Assembly (NCBI RefSeq): GCF_002797855.1 | Contig: NZ_PGFB01000002.1 | Coordinates: 620,001 to 684,000, forward strand | Origin: Compostimonas suwonensis | Lineage (GTDB): Bacteria > Actinomycetota > Actinomycetes > Actinomycetales > Microbacteriaceae | Reading direction: 5' to 3' | DNA length: 64,000 nucleotides | Shown here: positions 31,983 through 40,700 of the stretch, in pieces | Layout: the number at the start of each line of letters is the position of its first letter | Position numbering within the stretch: position 1 is the first letter of the stretch | Program-made: the position numbers and the translations under genes | The notes under the pieces: model-generated | What the model saw: the letters and a program-made list of their open reading frames with translations, nothing else | Database searches by the model: none | What the model was told of the DNA's origin: nothing

Positions 31983-33122
31983 TCAGAGGAGGTTGGGCAG
32001 TGCGTTCATCACGGCGTCTGCGCTGGTCACACCGAGCACGAGCATCAGGGGGATGCCGACGAGCCAGGTCTGCCATCGACCCCATGCGGTCCACAGCCAC
32101 CAGAGCGTGATTCCGGCGGCGATGAACAGCAGCAGGGCGAAGAACGCGGCGAGCCAGGCATCCGAGTCCTGGCCCATGGCTTTCTCATCGGGGGGAAGGG
32201 CTTGGTAGGCCATGACCGAGCTCGGCGTCTGCTGCACCGTGCTGATGAGCTCTGCGTCGACGTGCAGCGCGCCGTCGGGGAAGAGCGCGAGGCCTGCGGC
32301 GGTCACGAGCTCGAGGCGGCCCGACCCGGAGCGCAGCGGCTCGGGCAGGGGGTCCCCCGCACGGCGCAGGCCGAAGACCGCGTAGGTCTGCTGGCCTTGG
32401 CCGGTGACGACGGTGATCTGGTCGCCGGGTTGGAGTTTGGTGAGGTCGCCGAAGGGGCCGCCGTATGTGGTCTGCCGCCCGAAGATGACGCTCGTCCCTG
32501 CCTGGCCGGGCATAACGCTGTCGCGTCGGTGGCCCGGTCCCGATCGAAGGGCGCTCGCCGTCGTTCCCTGCGAGACGACCTCGTCGAGCCCGATCGCCGG
32601 GATGCTCAGCAGCGCGACGGGGGTGCCGATGGGCACCATCTCCTCGTCGACGTTGAGCTGGCCGACGGGCGCTTCGGCTTTGGCGAGCGCGGTGCGCAGC
32701 TCCTGGTAGGCGAGGTCTTGCGCGCGGTGGTGCTGGAACGCGCTCAGCACGGCCACGTGCGCGACGAAGCCGAGCAGCAACAGCGAGACGGTGAGGATGC
32801 CGGCACCGATCCACCACCGGGCATCCCGGGGTGCGAGCTGCCTGGGCGCCGTCGGCAGCACGGGCAGCGAGGGAACGCGCGGCGTCTTCGGCGGCCGAGC
32901 GCCACCGGCGGGCGGAGTGCCGTTCGGGGCTCCGCCCGGCCTGCCGGGCGCCTTGGGGCGTTTGGGTGCCTTCGGAAGAACCTCGGTCACGCCGTCGGGC
33001 GCCGATTGCGGGCGCTTCGGCAACCCGAATCGGCGTGTCGTGCCGGGCGTCTCGGGTTGCGCGGGCGTGCCCGTCTGCTCGATCTCGGGGGCCTCGGGGG
33101 TGACGGTCGTGTTCACAGGCAT
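31983..33122 (-). CDS. Catalytically degenerate class-E-sortase-fold membrane protein
   Basis: 379 residues; the ATG at 33122 overlaps the preceding stop (TGATG). A Pro-rich cytoplasmic head (1-98), a membrane helix (103-127), a sortase domain (about 145-300) and two more helices (322-345 and 352-372). The fold is recognisable from SIPAIGLDEVV, LRSGPGHRRDSVMPGQAG and the TTYGGPFGDL block. The catalytic His is Arg216 (FGRQTTYG), the catalytic Cys is Ala275 (LELVTAAG), and no Arg follows at the expected place. It cannot be a transpeptidase; I infer a scaffold for the WxL/DUF916 surface proteins encoded just upstream. Confidence 0.75.
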   Translation of the reverse strand: MPVNTTVTPEAPEIEQTGTPAQPETPGTTRRFGLPKRPQSAPDGVTEVLPKAPKRPKAPGRPGGAPNGTPPAGGARPPKTPRVPSLPVLPTAPRQLAPRDARWWIGAGILTVSLLLLGFVAHVAVLSAFQHHRAQDLAYQELRTALAKAEAPVGQLNVDEEMVPIGTPVALLSIPAIGLDEVVSQGTTASALRSGPGHRRDSVMPGQAGTSVIFGRQTTYGGPFGDLTKLQPGDQITVVTGQGQQTYAVFGLRRAGDPLPEPLRSGSGRLELVTAAGLALFPDGALHVDAELISTVQQTPSSVMAYQALPPDEKAMGQDSDAWLAAFFALLLFIAAGITLWWLWTAWGRWQTWLVGIPLMLVLGVTSADAVMNALPNLL

Positions 33123-33925
33123 CACACTCCCGCTGCCTGGGCCGCGGGTTCGCCGCTGCGCACGAGTCGCACCACGACGTAGGTCACGAGACCGGCGACG
33201 ACGAGAACGGCGAGGATGCCGAGTGCCCAGAAGAACCACGACGGCAGCGAGCCGCCCGGGCCGGCGGAGGCATCGACGGGTCCTCCCGCGATGAGGAAGT
33301 TCTTGACGGAAATCGTGTCGCTCGCCCATCCAGTGAACTGCACGGTGTGCGTGCCGGGGAGCAGTTCTTGGGGCAGGGCGAAGGTCGTCGAGACGGCTCC
33401 GCTCGCGTCGGCGGTGAAGTTGCCGATGAGGATCGGATCGCTGTAGAGCACGACCTGCACCTGCTCCCCCGGCGTGTAGCCGGTGGCGCTCGCCGTCATG
33501 TTCTCGCCGACGGTGTAGATGTCCTTGTCTGTGACGGCGAGTGCGCCCGTGCCCGGCTTGGGTGTGATGGTCGGCTCGGTCGGCGGGATGACCGTGCCGC
33601 TGCCGCCACCGCCGGCATTCCCTCCGCCGCCGGCGCCTCCTCCGCTGCCCGATCCTCCTCCGGATCCACCTCCGCCTGCTGGGGGTGGCACCTGGTCGTC
33701 CGGCGCATCGGTGGGCTCATCAGTTGGCTCGTCTGTCGGAACGGGGGTGTCTGACGGGATGGGCGAGCTCGAGGGAATCGTGACCGTGATGCCGGCATCC
33801 TGTGGTGGGATCTCGTCGGCGGCCTGCGCAGTGAGGGCGGGCACGACGGCGAGGGCCAGCGCGACGAGGGCGGCCGCAAGGGCGTTCACGGTGTAGGGAC
33901 GATTCATGGTGATGGCGGTTCTCAT
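33122..33925 (-). CDS. Secreted Ig-like protein with Gly-rich linker and C-terminal membrane anchor
   Basis: 267 residues; ATGA overlap with the DUF916 gene upstream and TGATG overlap with the sortase-fold gene downstream, so all three are coupled. Signal peptide (about 10-36), acidic Pro/Thr segment, a glycine/serine-rich run (about 85-112), one Ig-like domain (KDIYTVGENMTASATGYTPGEQ to about 212), and a membrane helix near 232-255. No enzymatic motif. The layout, a stalked domain tethered to the membrane, fits a structural surface component. Confidence 0.8.
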   Translation of the reverse strand: MRTAITMNRPYTVNALAAALVALALAVVPALTAQAADEIPPQDAGITVTIPSSSPIPSDTPVPTDEPTDEPTDAPDDQVPPPAGGGGSGGGSGSGGGAGGGGNAGGGGSGTVIPPTEPTITPKPGTGALAVTDKDIYTVGENMTASATGYTPGEQVQVVLYSDPILIGNFTADASGAVSTTFALPQELLPGTHTVQFTGWASDTISVKNFLIAGGPVDASAGPGGSLPSWFFWALGILAVLVVAGLVTYVVVRLVRSGEPAAQAAGV

Positions 33926-35085
33926 CTCTGGCTGAGGGTGACGGGTTCGTGGTCGGCATCGGGGGCGTCGCCTGCTGAGTCGAGAGCTTCTCGACGCACT
34001 TGCTCGGCGTAGACACCGATGGCGACGGCGAGCCGTTCGCGGGTTCGTCGGCGATACCAGACGATCCCGACGATGATGGCGGCGATGAGCGCGAGCAGCC
34101 CGACGAGAGCCCAGGGCACGGCCCAGGCTGTGGTGTTGCCGGCGACGGCGGCCGGCAGGGGGTCGCCGCTCGCCTTTCCGTCGCTCGGCACGGGAGCGAC
34201 GGTGACGTCGGCGAACAGCAGGAGCAACGGTGGGATGCCGGATGCCTCGGCGACGACGTGCGCGGCTTGCCCGGGCAGCAGGTTCCGCACCTCCGGCGCT
34301 GTCAGCGTGCCGAGGGGAATGCCGAACGGGCCGGTGAGGGTCGCTGTCGGTGTCGCGCTCAGCCGGGTGTTGCCGGAGTTGGTGAGGTCGAATCCGACGC
34401 TTGCGGTGCCGGCCCCGAAAGGATTCCAGCCGCTGTCATAGCCCGACACGAGGCCTGCGACGGTGAGGCCCGGTTCGAGCGGTCCGTCGACCCGGAGGTA
34501 GATCCGAGTGCCGACGCGCTGCGAGACGTTGACGGCCGAGCCGTCGGTTGCGGCATCCGTCTTCTGGTAGGCCGCGACGATGCCGGCGGAATGGTCCCCA
34601 GGGGTCGCGTCGGCCGGCACGGTGATGGTGAACGGCAGGTCGGCTCTGCTGTTGGGCTCCAGGGTCACGGAGACGCCGAGGCCTGCGGCGCAGGCTGCTT
34701 CGAGCTGTTCGGTGCTCGTGTCTGCGCAGCTCGCGGCGCCGTTGTCGATGCTCGTCCACGAGCCCGTGTCGCTGGATGCCTGGTCGGCGCCGATGAGCGT
34801 GAACGAGCCCGTGTCGTAGTCGGTGATCGCATCGGCCGCATACACCCGGAAGGTGATGGGGGTTGCGCTGAAGTTTGTGACGGACACGTAGTCCGTGATG
34901 GTGGAACCCGGGGCAACGGTGTAGTCGAATTCGTTGCGCCCGTCGGGGCCGGTCGGGCTGGAGGGCTGCACACTCCAGGTGATCTCGCCGTCGGCCGCCA
35001 GGGCGGGGGTGGCCGCGAGTCCGCTGAGGGCCGCAGCCAGGGCTGCGACTGCGGTCATACGGCCGATCATGCTTCGCTGTGTCAT
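33922..35085 (-). CDS. DUF916 / WxL-interacting-type membrane-anchored protein
   Basis: 387 residues from the ATG at 35085. Signal peptide (1-30); a DUF916 domain beginning ITWSVQPSSPTGPDGRNEFDY with the typical FDYTVAPGSTITDYVSVTN strand; a second beta domain with YLRVDGPLEPGLTVAGL; one membrane helix (about 320-344) and an acidic cytoplasmic tail. In Firmicutes such proteins bind peptidoglycan and WxL-domain proteins at the surface. The WxL-like protein encoded 100 bases upstream is the expected partner. Confidence 0.8.
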   Translation of the reverse strand: MTQRSMIGRMTAVAALAAALSGLAATPALAADGEITWSVQPSSPTGPDGRNEFDYTVAPGSTITDYVSVTNFSATPITFRVYAADAITDYDTGSFTLIGADQASSDTGSWTSIDNGAASCADTSTEQLEAACAAGLGVSVTLEPNSRADLPFTITVPADATPGDHSAGIVAAYQKTDAATDGSAVNVSQRVGTRIYLRVDGPLEPGLTVAGLVSGYDSGWNPFGAGTASVGFDLTNSGNTRLSATPTATLTGPFGIPLGTLTAPEVRNLLPGQAAHVVAEASGIPPLLLLFADVTVAPVPSDGKASGDPLPAAVAGNTTAWAVPWALVGLLALIAAIIVGIVWYRRRTRERLAVAIGVYAEQVRREALDSAGDAPDADHEPVTLSQR

Positions 35086-35185
35086 CTCGTCTTTCGGGTG
35101 ACTGGTGCGGTACTGGTCATGGAGGTCGATGCCCGGATGCCGAGAGCTGGTGCGTCTCGGCACCCGGGCGTTCGTGGTGCGACTT

Positions 35186-36481
35186 CTAGATGAGGGTGAG
35201 CGTCAGCGTCGCCTTGTACGCGCCCGCGGCGGTGCCGCCGGGAGCCTTGAGGCTGATGCCGGCCTTCACCGTGGTGTCGACGACACTCGCGCCGGCCGGA
35301 GCCGATGCGAGGGGGCTCGACGTCTTCAGACCGTTGCCCGCACCCGCCACGACGGCTGCACCGGCGGTGCCGCCGTTGCTCGCGCCGACGAGGGCCGGAG
35401 CCCAGCCCAGGTACTTGCCGTCGATCGTCTTCGTGGCGTCGGTGGTGTTCTCGAAGTCGCTCGAGACGCCCGCGAGGGTCCAGGCGGTCTTGACGTCACG
35501 ATTGTCCGAGACCTTGACCTGGCCGAGCTCACCGGCGGCGACATACGAGCCGGCGTCGAGCGTTGCAGCGCTGAGCGCCACATCACCTTCGGTGATCGTG
35601 AACTTGAGCCCCGTCTGCACGGCCTCCGGGATCACGACGGTCACGTCGGTATCCTGCGGCAGTGCCGGCTCCGCTACGGTGGTGACGGTTACCGGAGCCG
35701 AGAGAGCCGATTCGAGATACTTGGTCTCACCGACCCCAGGCACGTACTTGGCGGTGAAGTTGTATACCTGACCGGCAACAAGTCTTCCCGACGTCCACGC
35801 TGCAGAACCGTCGGCGCCCACCGCAGTTTCTCCGCTAACGTCCGTGGCAGCGAAGACGACCTTGCCCGTCGCATCGCTTACGGCCGCGCTGTCCGCCGTG
35901 ACTGACGCCGACAAGGTCACCGTTCCGTCGTTGTTCGCAGTCGCGCTAGCAATCGCGACAGTCGGTGCCACAGCTTCCTCGGGCTCCTCGCTGGCCGGAA
36001 GGCTCAAATTGCCTGCAGCATCCACATGGATGACAGCTCTGAAATACGCGGATTGCACGCCTGCCGGGGCGCCACACACATAGATCACGTCGTAGTCACC
36101 TGCTGTGAGCGGATCATCCCACGACGCTGTGATGGGACTCGAGCTCAGGTGGAGACGATCAGTGATCACCACCGGTCCGGGCTCATCTGTGAACGTGGTC
36201 CTGGCACGTCCCCCCATCCCGACGAAAGTCGTGGTGCTGCCGTAACGGTTGAATTGAAGGAGGGCAGACGTGCGATTGGTCGCAGGGCACTCGGACGGAA
36301 GTGTGATCGACTGCGCCCAAGGCGCCGTCGTGTCTTTCGCCGCTAAGCCGTTGATCGTGAAATCGCCCAGGTATGTACGCCCCGGATATCCGGGGTCTGC
36401 AGCCTGCGCGGGAACCGCGGTCATGATGCTGCCCACGACGAGCGCAAGCGCGCCCGCCGCGATCCATCGGGTTCTTCTCAT
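35186..36481 (-). CDS. WxL-domain-like surface protein with an Ig-like domain
   Basis: 431 residues from the ATG at 36481 (GAGAGG upstream). Signal peptide (1-27); an N-terminal domain with two cysteines (65 and 136); a bacterial Ig-like domain (171-270); and a C-terminal domain (278-431) laid out like a WxL domain: VKVSDNRDVKTAWTLAG with the W334-T-L336 motif, and a last strand AGAYKATLTLTL where Firmicute WxL proteins read YxGTLTWTL. The second Trp is thus Leu. WxL domains bind peptidoglycan non-covalently. The next gene encodes a DUF916 protein, the known partner family. Confidence 0.65.
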   Translation of the reverse strand: MRRTRWIAAGALALVVGSIMTAVPAQAADPGYPGRTYLGDFTINGLAAKDTTAPWAQSITLPSECPATNRTSALLQFNRYGSTTTFVGMGGRARTTFTDEPGPVVITDRLHLSSSPITASWDDPLTAGDYDVIYVCGAPAGVQSAYFRAVIHVDAAGNLSLPASEEPEEAVAPTVAIASATANNDGTVTLSASVTADSAAVSDATGKVVFAATDVSGETAVGADGSAAWTSGRLVAGQVYNFTAKYVPGVGETKYLESALSAPVTVTTVAEPALPQDTDVTVVIPEAVQTGLKFTITEGDVALSAATLDAGSYVAAGELGQVKVSDNRDVKTAWTLAGVSSDFENTTDATKTIDGKYLGWAPALVGASNGGTAGAAVVAGAGNGLKTSSPLASAPAGASVVDTTVKAGISLKAPGGTAAGAYKATLTLTLI

Positions 36482-36665
36482 TGTGTTGCCTCTCTGCCGG
36501 TTTTTCGGCGGGTTGTTTGGGTGGGGGAACCGATGCGACAGACCTGGCTGGCTGAGGCTCCGGACGATTAGTTGCGGCTCAGTGGACACGAGTCGACGGC
36601 TGCTGTCATACGAGAGCTTTTCCACGACGGTCCTTTCCGGGAGAGATGCGTAGTGAGCAGTGGGA

Positions 36666-36696
36666 GCCGGGGTGCCGGCAGAGCCGACACCCCGGC
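36666..36696. terminator. Hairpin in the gap before the WxL-like gene
   Basis: GCCGGGGTG (36666-36674) and CACCCCGGC (36688-36696) make a 9-bp stem with a 13-base loop, 30 bases after the stop of the PstS-like gene. Its T-run (36704-36710) lies on the plus-strand side, so on the coding strand it is a stem without U-tract: a partial terminator or a processing site that could lower expression of the genes downstream. The rest of the 245-base gap 36482-36726 shows nothing else. Confidence 0.5.
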
Positions 36697-36726
36697 GAAT
36701 TACTTTTTTTGAGGAGGGTTCAGCAC

Positions 36727-37863
36727 CTACGGGAGCGTCGGAAGCGCAGCCGTACCAGCGATGACACCGCAGTTGACACCGATCGGGATGAAGCCGTACT
36801 GCACGATCGTCGGGGTCTGCTGGCAGACGCTCGGCGGCGTGGTGGAGGTGCGTACGAAGATCGACGTAAGGGTCGCGTCGTACTTCACGTTGCCGGGCGT
36901 GATGCGCGCCGACTCAACCACGTTGTAGACATCGCGCGTCACCGGGAAGTCCGCGTTCGTGGTGAGATCCGGAACCACTCCCTCGGTCGGCTCGACTCCA
37001 TCGATCTCCTTGACGACCGCGGCACCCAGACGGCTCGCAACGACACCGTTGGACTGGGCGACGTACTGAGCGATCGAGAACGGAACGATGTTGGCGTTCT
37101 TGGTGAGCGCCGTGCCATCGTGCTCCTGAACTCCGTTGCTGCGCGAGGACACGCAAGCGCCGAGCGTCGCTTCAGTCAGGCCGATCTGACCGATGAAGTA
37201 GGACCGGGTACCCGAACCACTCTGCGGGATGAGCGGCTGGATCGCAGCCGTGTTCACCGAGTCGGATCCGACCGAGTACGAGATCGACGTGGCAGCGTCC
37301 AGAAGCGGAGTCCGGCAGCTGTAGATGTTCTCGAGCGTAAGTGACGAGGTGTCACTCGGGCTGCTGTTGCGAAGCGGGATGTTGTCTGGAATCGTGCTCA
37401 GCGTGCGCGTCGCATACGTCACGGCATCCTTCGCGAACGGCAGGTACGTGAGCGCGGCGCCGTTGTTGGCGGGGCCGCTCGACGAACGAGCGAAGTCCAC
37501 CTGACCAGCGATGTTGCCCGTTGTAGGCACTCCGCCGACCAGCACCGAGTTGTACGAGTTGCCGCCGACGATCGATGCTGCGAGCGCCTTCACGCCATTG
37601 CCCGAACCGTTCGGACGTGTGAACTCCGGACCACCCGAGCGGGTCTGGATGTACGGGGTTCCCGTGGCGTTGTACGAGCCGACGAGCGGCGCGAGTACAT
37701 CCGAGATGCCGTTCATGACGTCCTGCGTGGTGTCGCTGCCGACGCCCACGTAGGTCGGGAAGGGCAGCGGGTCAGCAACAGCAGCCTGGCCGCCGAAGGC
37801 GAGAACGCCGACAGTGCCCATCGCTGCCGCAGCGACTGCGACCTTACGGAATACGTTGTTCAT
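36727..37863 (-). CDS. Secreted PstS-like substrate-binding protein
   Basis: 378 residues with an AAAGGAG ribosome binding site. Signal peptide (1-31, ending AAVADPLP). The mature N-terminus YVGVGSDTTQDVMNGI and later SGSGTRSYFIGQIG resemble the phosphate-loop motifs of PstS (normally GSGxS near the N-terminus and SDGSGTS later), so a type 2 periplasmic-binding fold is likely. There is no lipobox and no membrane anchor: it would be released or held by partners. It is the third binding-protein-like gene of the operon. Ligand phosphate is inferred. Confidence 0.75.
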   Translation of the reverse strand: MNNVFRKVAVAAAAMGTVGVLAFGGQAAVADPLPFPTYVGVGSDTTQDVMNGISDVLAPLVGSYNATGTPYIQTRSGGPEFTRPNGSGNGVKALAASIVGGNSYNSVLVGGVPTTGNIAGQVDFARSSSGPANNGAALTYLPFAKDAVTYATRTLSTIPDNIPLRNSSPSDTSSLTLENIYSCRTPLLDAATSISYSVGSDSVNTAAIQPLIPQSGSGTRSYFIGQIGLTEATLGACVSSRSNGVQEHDGTALTKNANIVPFSIAQYVAQSNGVVASRLGAAVVKEIDGVEPTEGVVPDLTTNADFPVTRDVYNVVESARITPGNVKYDATLTSIFVRTSTTPPSVCQQTPTIVQYGFIPIGVNCGVIAGTAALPTLP

Positions 37864-37964
37864 GACATATTCTCCTTTGATCTTTTTTCAACTGCGCGGA
37901 GTGACGATCGCCACTCCGGCCGCCGTTCGGCACTGGCATGCTCAAACGGTGGTTTCGTGTCGGC

Positions 37965-40691
37965 TCATGGGCCGAGGCTTCTTCGTCTCAGAAGAAGAGG
38001 GGCCACAGCGAGGCCGAAGACTCCGGCGATGAGCGACCCTCCGAGGGCGACCGCTCCTGTCACGCTCGCTGTAGCTTGGGCTGTTGCCTCCGGAGTGACA
38101 CTGACTACGGGGGTATTTGGACTCACCGGGCCGAGCGATAGAGGCGAGTCGGCCATCGATAGGGGGGCCCCATTCCCGCTGGTCCCGTCTGCACCGCCGC
38201 TACCGCCGGCGAGGGGCGGCGAGTCGGCGACTGGGGGACGAGCTGCTTCGCTGTCAGCTGCGGCACGGAGCTCCAACACGGCTTCGTGCGCCTCGGCTGT
38301 TTGCTCCGCATCGAGAGGGAGATACCCACGTGGAAGCTGACCCGGCCCGCTGCCTGGCTCTTGCCCGGCAGTGGTCGCCCATTCGATGAACTTCGCATAG
38401 TCACGGAGAATCGCTGGGTCAGCGCCATCCAATCGCACGGCTGCATACGTCGTGACCGTCAACGGGTATGCCTCCGCAGACAGCGACGCGGGATCGACTT
38501 GTCTCACGACTGTTCCAGAGAGCGGGGCCGCCTCGTCCCGAGCATGAGAGAGGCTCTCATCACTGGGCTCGACGAATACAACAGGGTCGGATTCTGAGGC
38601 GCGAGGCACCTGCAAGCGTGCGAGTACCAATCCGAAAAGATCGGCCGAGGCGGTGTCGGTCACTCCCGCGATGAAACGCCCAGTGGGCAGCATGCGCCCA
38701 CCCGAAACCCAATCCCCACTGTCCCCACGCGGATTCGCCTTGTACGGATCCCACACCGTGGCGCTACCGGTGTCGGCACGGAATACCTGGCGCGCGACAC
38801 GCTCCGGGGTGTCCTGATACGGAGACCACTGCTGAGAGTCGGCTCGTGATGTCGGGTTGACGTTTGCAACCCCTCCAACCGAGGGATACACCTTCAGAGG
38901 CCTGAGCGATTCGTCTGCCTTCGGAAAGGTGTCGATCGCTTCGGTTGCAAGAGACTGGGGCGAACCATCTTCATGGGCCAGACCCACGGGTCGGTAGATC
39001 ACCTCGCCAGACGGGTCCGTCTTGACGACCGCAGCTTCATAGTCGATGTCAGGAACCTTCGCGTCGGGATGGCCTTTCGGAAGGTAGTAGGGATTAACCG
39101 TCATGCCCCATGGATCAGCCTGACCGTTTAGGAATGCGCGCGCGTCCACATCGGCCTGGATCCACTGCCACAAGAGACGGTTGGCGTCGACACCCGCCGG
39201 CCCACTCACAACCAGCCGGAAGGCTCTGGTGGACACTCCCGACGGAGGATTCCCCGCGAGCGCGAAGTCAGGGTCGTCGAGCATCGAGATATACGACCGG
39301 GCTACCGTTGAGAGGTGACTCAGATCTTCGCCAGGAGACAAATCTGCATAGCTTTGAGTCAGCATCTTCGCCATGATCCGCGGCGTGAGACTATATGTGT
39401 CACGTCGACCGAATCCATCGATGAGCTGCATTCCAACCGTCAAGCCCGAAACCGCAAGCGGCGCGTAGACAATGCGCATGCTGTCGAGTTGCTCACTGAT
39501 ATCCTCGCCAGGGAATTCCTCAGGGGTCAGCGGGCGGGAAGTGAATGCCAGACCTGCTTGCCCCGAAACAAGCTGCTCACGCGCCACACCATCTGGATTC
39601 GCGGAGAAGGTATAAGTGGTTCCGAGAGTCGGGCAGAGCACGCGTTGCCAACTGGACATCGCACCGACGAGTAGTGGAGATCCCACAACTCGACGCTCTT
39701 CCTCCCCCGCTTCGCATCGGGTACCCACTGGAGAGAAGTCGAGCGGTACAACAATTCGGTTGTCCCAGAAACCGCAGCTCGGATTGATCGGCGAGCCGAC
39801 CTGCACACGGGGGTCAATGCCCGCTCGATCATACGAGCCCCCGACAATACTCCCTACGCAGTCAGCAAGACGGAGGTCAGGATCACGATGTGACCCCCTG
39901 GGTACGACGACGAGCCAACAACGTGTGCCGTCCGCACGCTCCGGATTTCCGCAATCGAGTTGCGGTGCCGCCGCAGATGATTGAGTTTCGATATCGAACC
40001 ATCCACTCCCATCCTGGCCGACGCGTGCGACGGATACCTCGTTCGAGGTGTTCGAGTCGAACATCGGCTGAAGTGGGTTGCCATCACCAATGGGAATGCT
40101 CGAAAAGAGGTTGTCTTGCGCTGAGCGGAAGGGCACGTCGAGGTCAAAGGATCCGCCGCGCCAGAGAGTTGCGCCACCTGCTTTCCCGGGCATCTCCGAG
40201 TACGCCGGCGTCCGCGGCCACGCTCCAACAGACCAGCCGCCCCACTGACACGTCTCGTAGAACGCAGGGTCGTTTGGATTGCCCCAGCATTGCATCGCCT
40301 GAAGGTAGTTGTATCCAAAATCGCTTGTCTCGTTGAGAACGCTCGCCCTTTCGGTTCCCGCAAAGTTCTTCACCGATACGCGAACGGTCTGATCACCAAG
40401 GTCCTTGGTCTGCGAGACAGTCAGTTCCAGATTCTTGAAGTCCTCGAAATGCACACTGCTCGAATCCCGTTCGGGCTGGAACTGCGCTGCCGGTCCAGCA
40501 TCACCATTCCATTTCACGGTCATCTCCGACGCTGTGCCTCCGTCTGCTGCGGAGGCGCTGGGTGCAGCGCTCAACGGTTGAAGAGCAATGAGACCCGCGA
40601 GCGACGCCACGACGATGGACGCGCTGGCAACGCGTACACGGCGAACTCGGTTTCGGAAGCTCGGGGTTCTACTCACGGTGTTCGTTTCCAT
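37965..40691 (-). CDS. 908-residue membrane-anchored PstS-like surface protein
   Basis: Signal peptide (about 20-49); an N-terminal region (50-360) with paired cysteines and no recognised domain; a middle region with binding-protein-like phrases (TFSANPDGVAREQLVSGQAGLAFTS is too long to be chance, compare QLVSGQAGLAFTSRPL with the AYSTRP/FGVSD logic of PstS); a C-terminal region that again resembles PstS (YPLTVTTYAAV, DYAKFIEWAT); and a membrane helix near 875-898 with RRRS tail. Base composition is slightly AT-richer than its neighbours. It starts 9 bases after pstS. Probably a large accessory receptor displayed on the membrane. Confidence 0.65.
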   Translation of the reverse strand: METNTVSRTPSFRNRVRRVRVASASIVVASLAGLIALQPLSAAPSASAADGGTASEMTVKWNGDAGPAAQFQPERDSSSVHFEDFKNLELTVSQTKDLGDQTVRVSVKNFAGTERASVLNETSDFGYNYLQAMQCWGNPNDPAFYETCQWGGWSVGAWPRTPAYSEMPGKAGGATLWRGGSFDLDVPFRSAQDNLFSSIPIGDGNPLQPMFDSNTSNEVSVARVGQDGSGWFDIETQSSAAAPQLDCGNPERADGTRCWLVVVPRGSHRDPDLRLADCVGSIVGGSYDRAGIDPRVQVGSPINPSCGFWDNRIVVPLDFSPVGTRCEAGEEERRVVGSPLLVGAMSSWQRVLCPTLGTTYTFSANPDGVAREQLVSGQAGLAFTSRPLTPEEFPGEDISEQLDSMRIVYAPLAVSGLTVGMQLIDGFGRRDTYSLTPRIMAKMLTQSYADLSPGEDLSHLSTVARSYISMLDDPDFALAGNPPSGVSTRAFRLVVSGPAGVDANRLLWQWIQADVDARAFLNGQADPWGMTVNPYYLPKGHPDAKVPDIDYEAAVVKTDPSGEVIYRPVGLAHEDGSPQSLATEAIDTFPKADESLRPLKVYPSVGGVANVNPTSRADSQQWSPYQDTPERVARQVFRADTGSATVWDPYKANPRGDSGDWVSGGRMLPTGRFIAGVTDTASADLFGLVLARLQVPRASESDPVVFVEPSDESLSHARDEAAPLSGTVVRQVDPASLSAEAYPLTVTTYAAVRLDGADPAILRDYAKFIEWATTAGQEPGSGPGQLPRGYLPLDAEQTAEAHEAVLELRAAADSEAARPPVADSPPLAGGSGGADGTSGNGAPLSMADSPLSLGPVSPNTPVVSVTPEATAQATASVTGAVALGGSLIAGVFGLAVAPLLLRRRSLGP

Positions 40692-40700
40692 TCAAGTTGC

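Noticed and set aside
31983-33122. Functional class E sortase
   Set aside because: The catalytic His and Cys positions hold Arg216 and Ala275.
36666-36696. Strong rho-independent terminator ending the transporter transcript
   Set aside because: The T-run is on the wrong side for the minus strand; kept only as a partial terminator or processing site.
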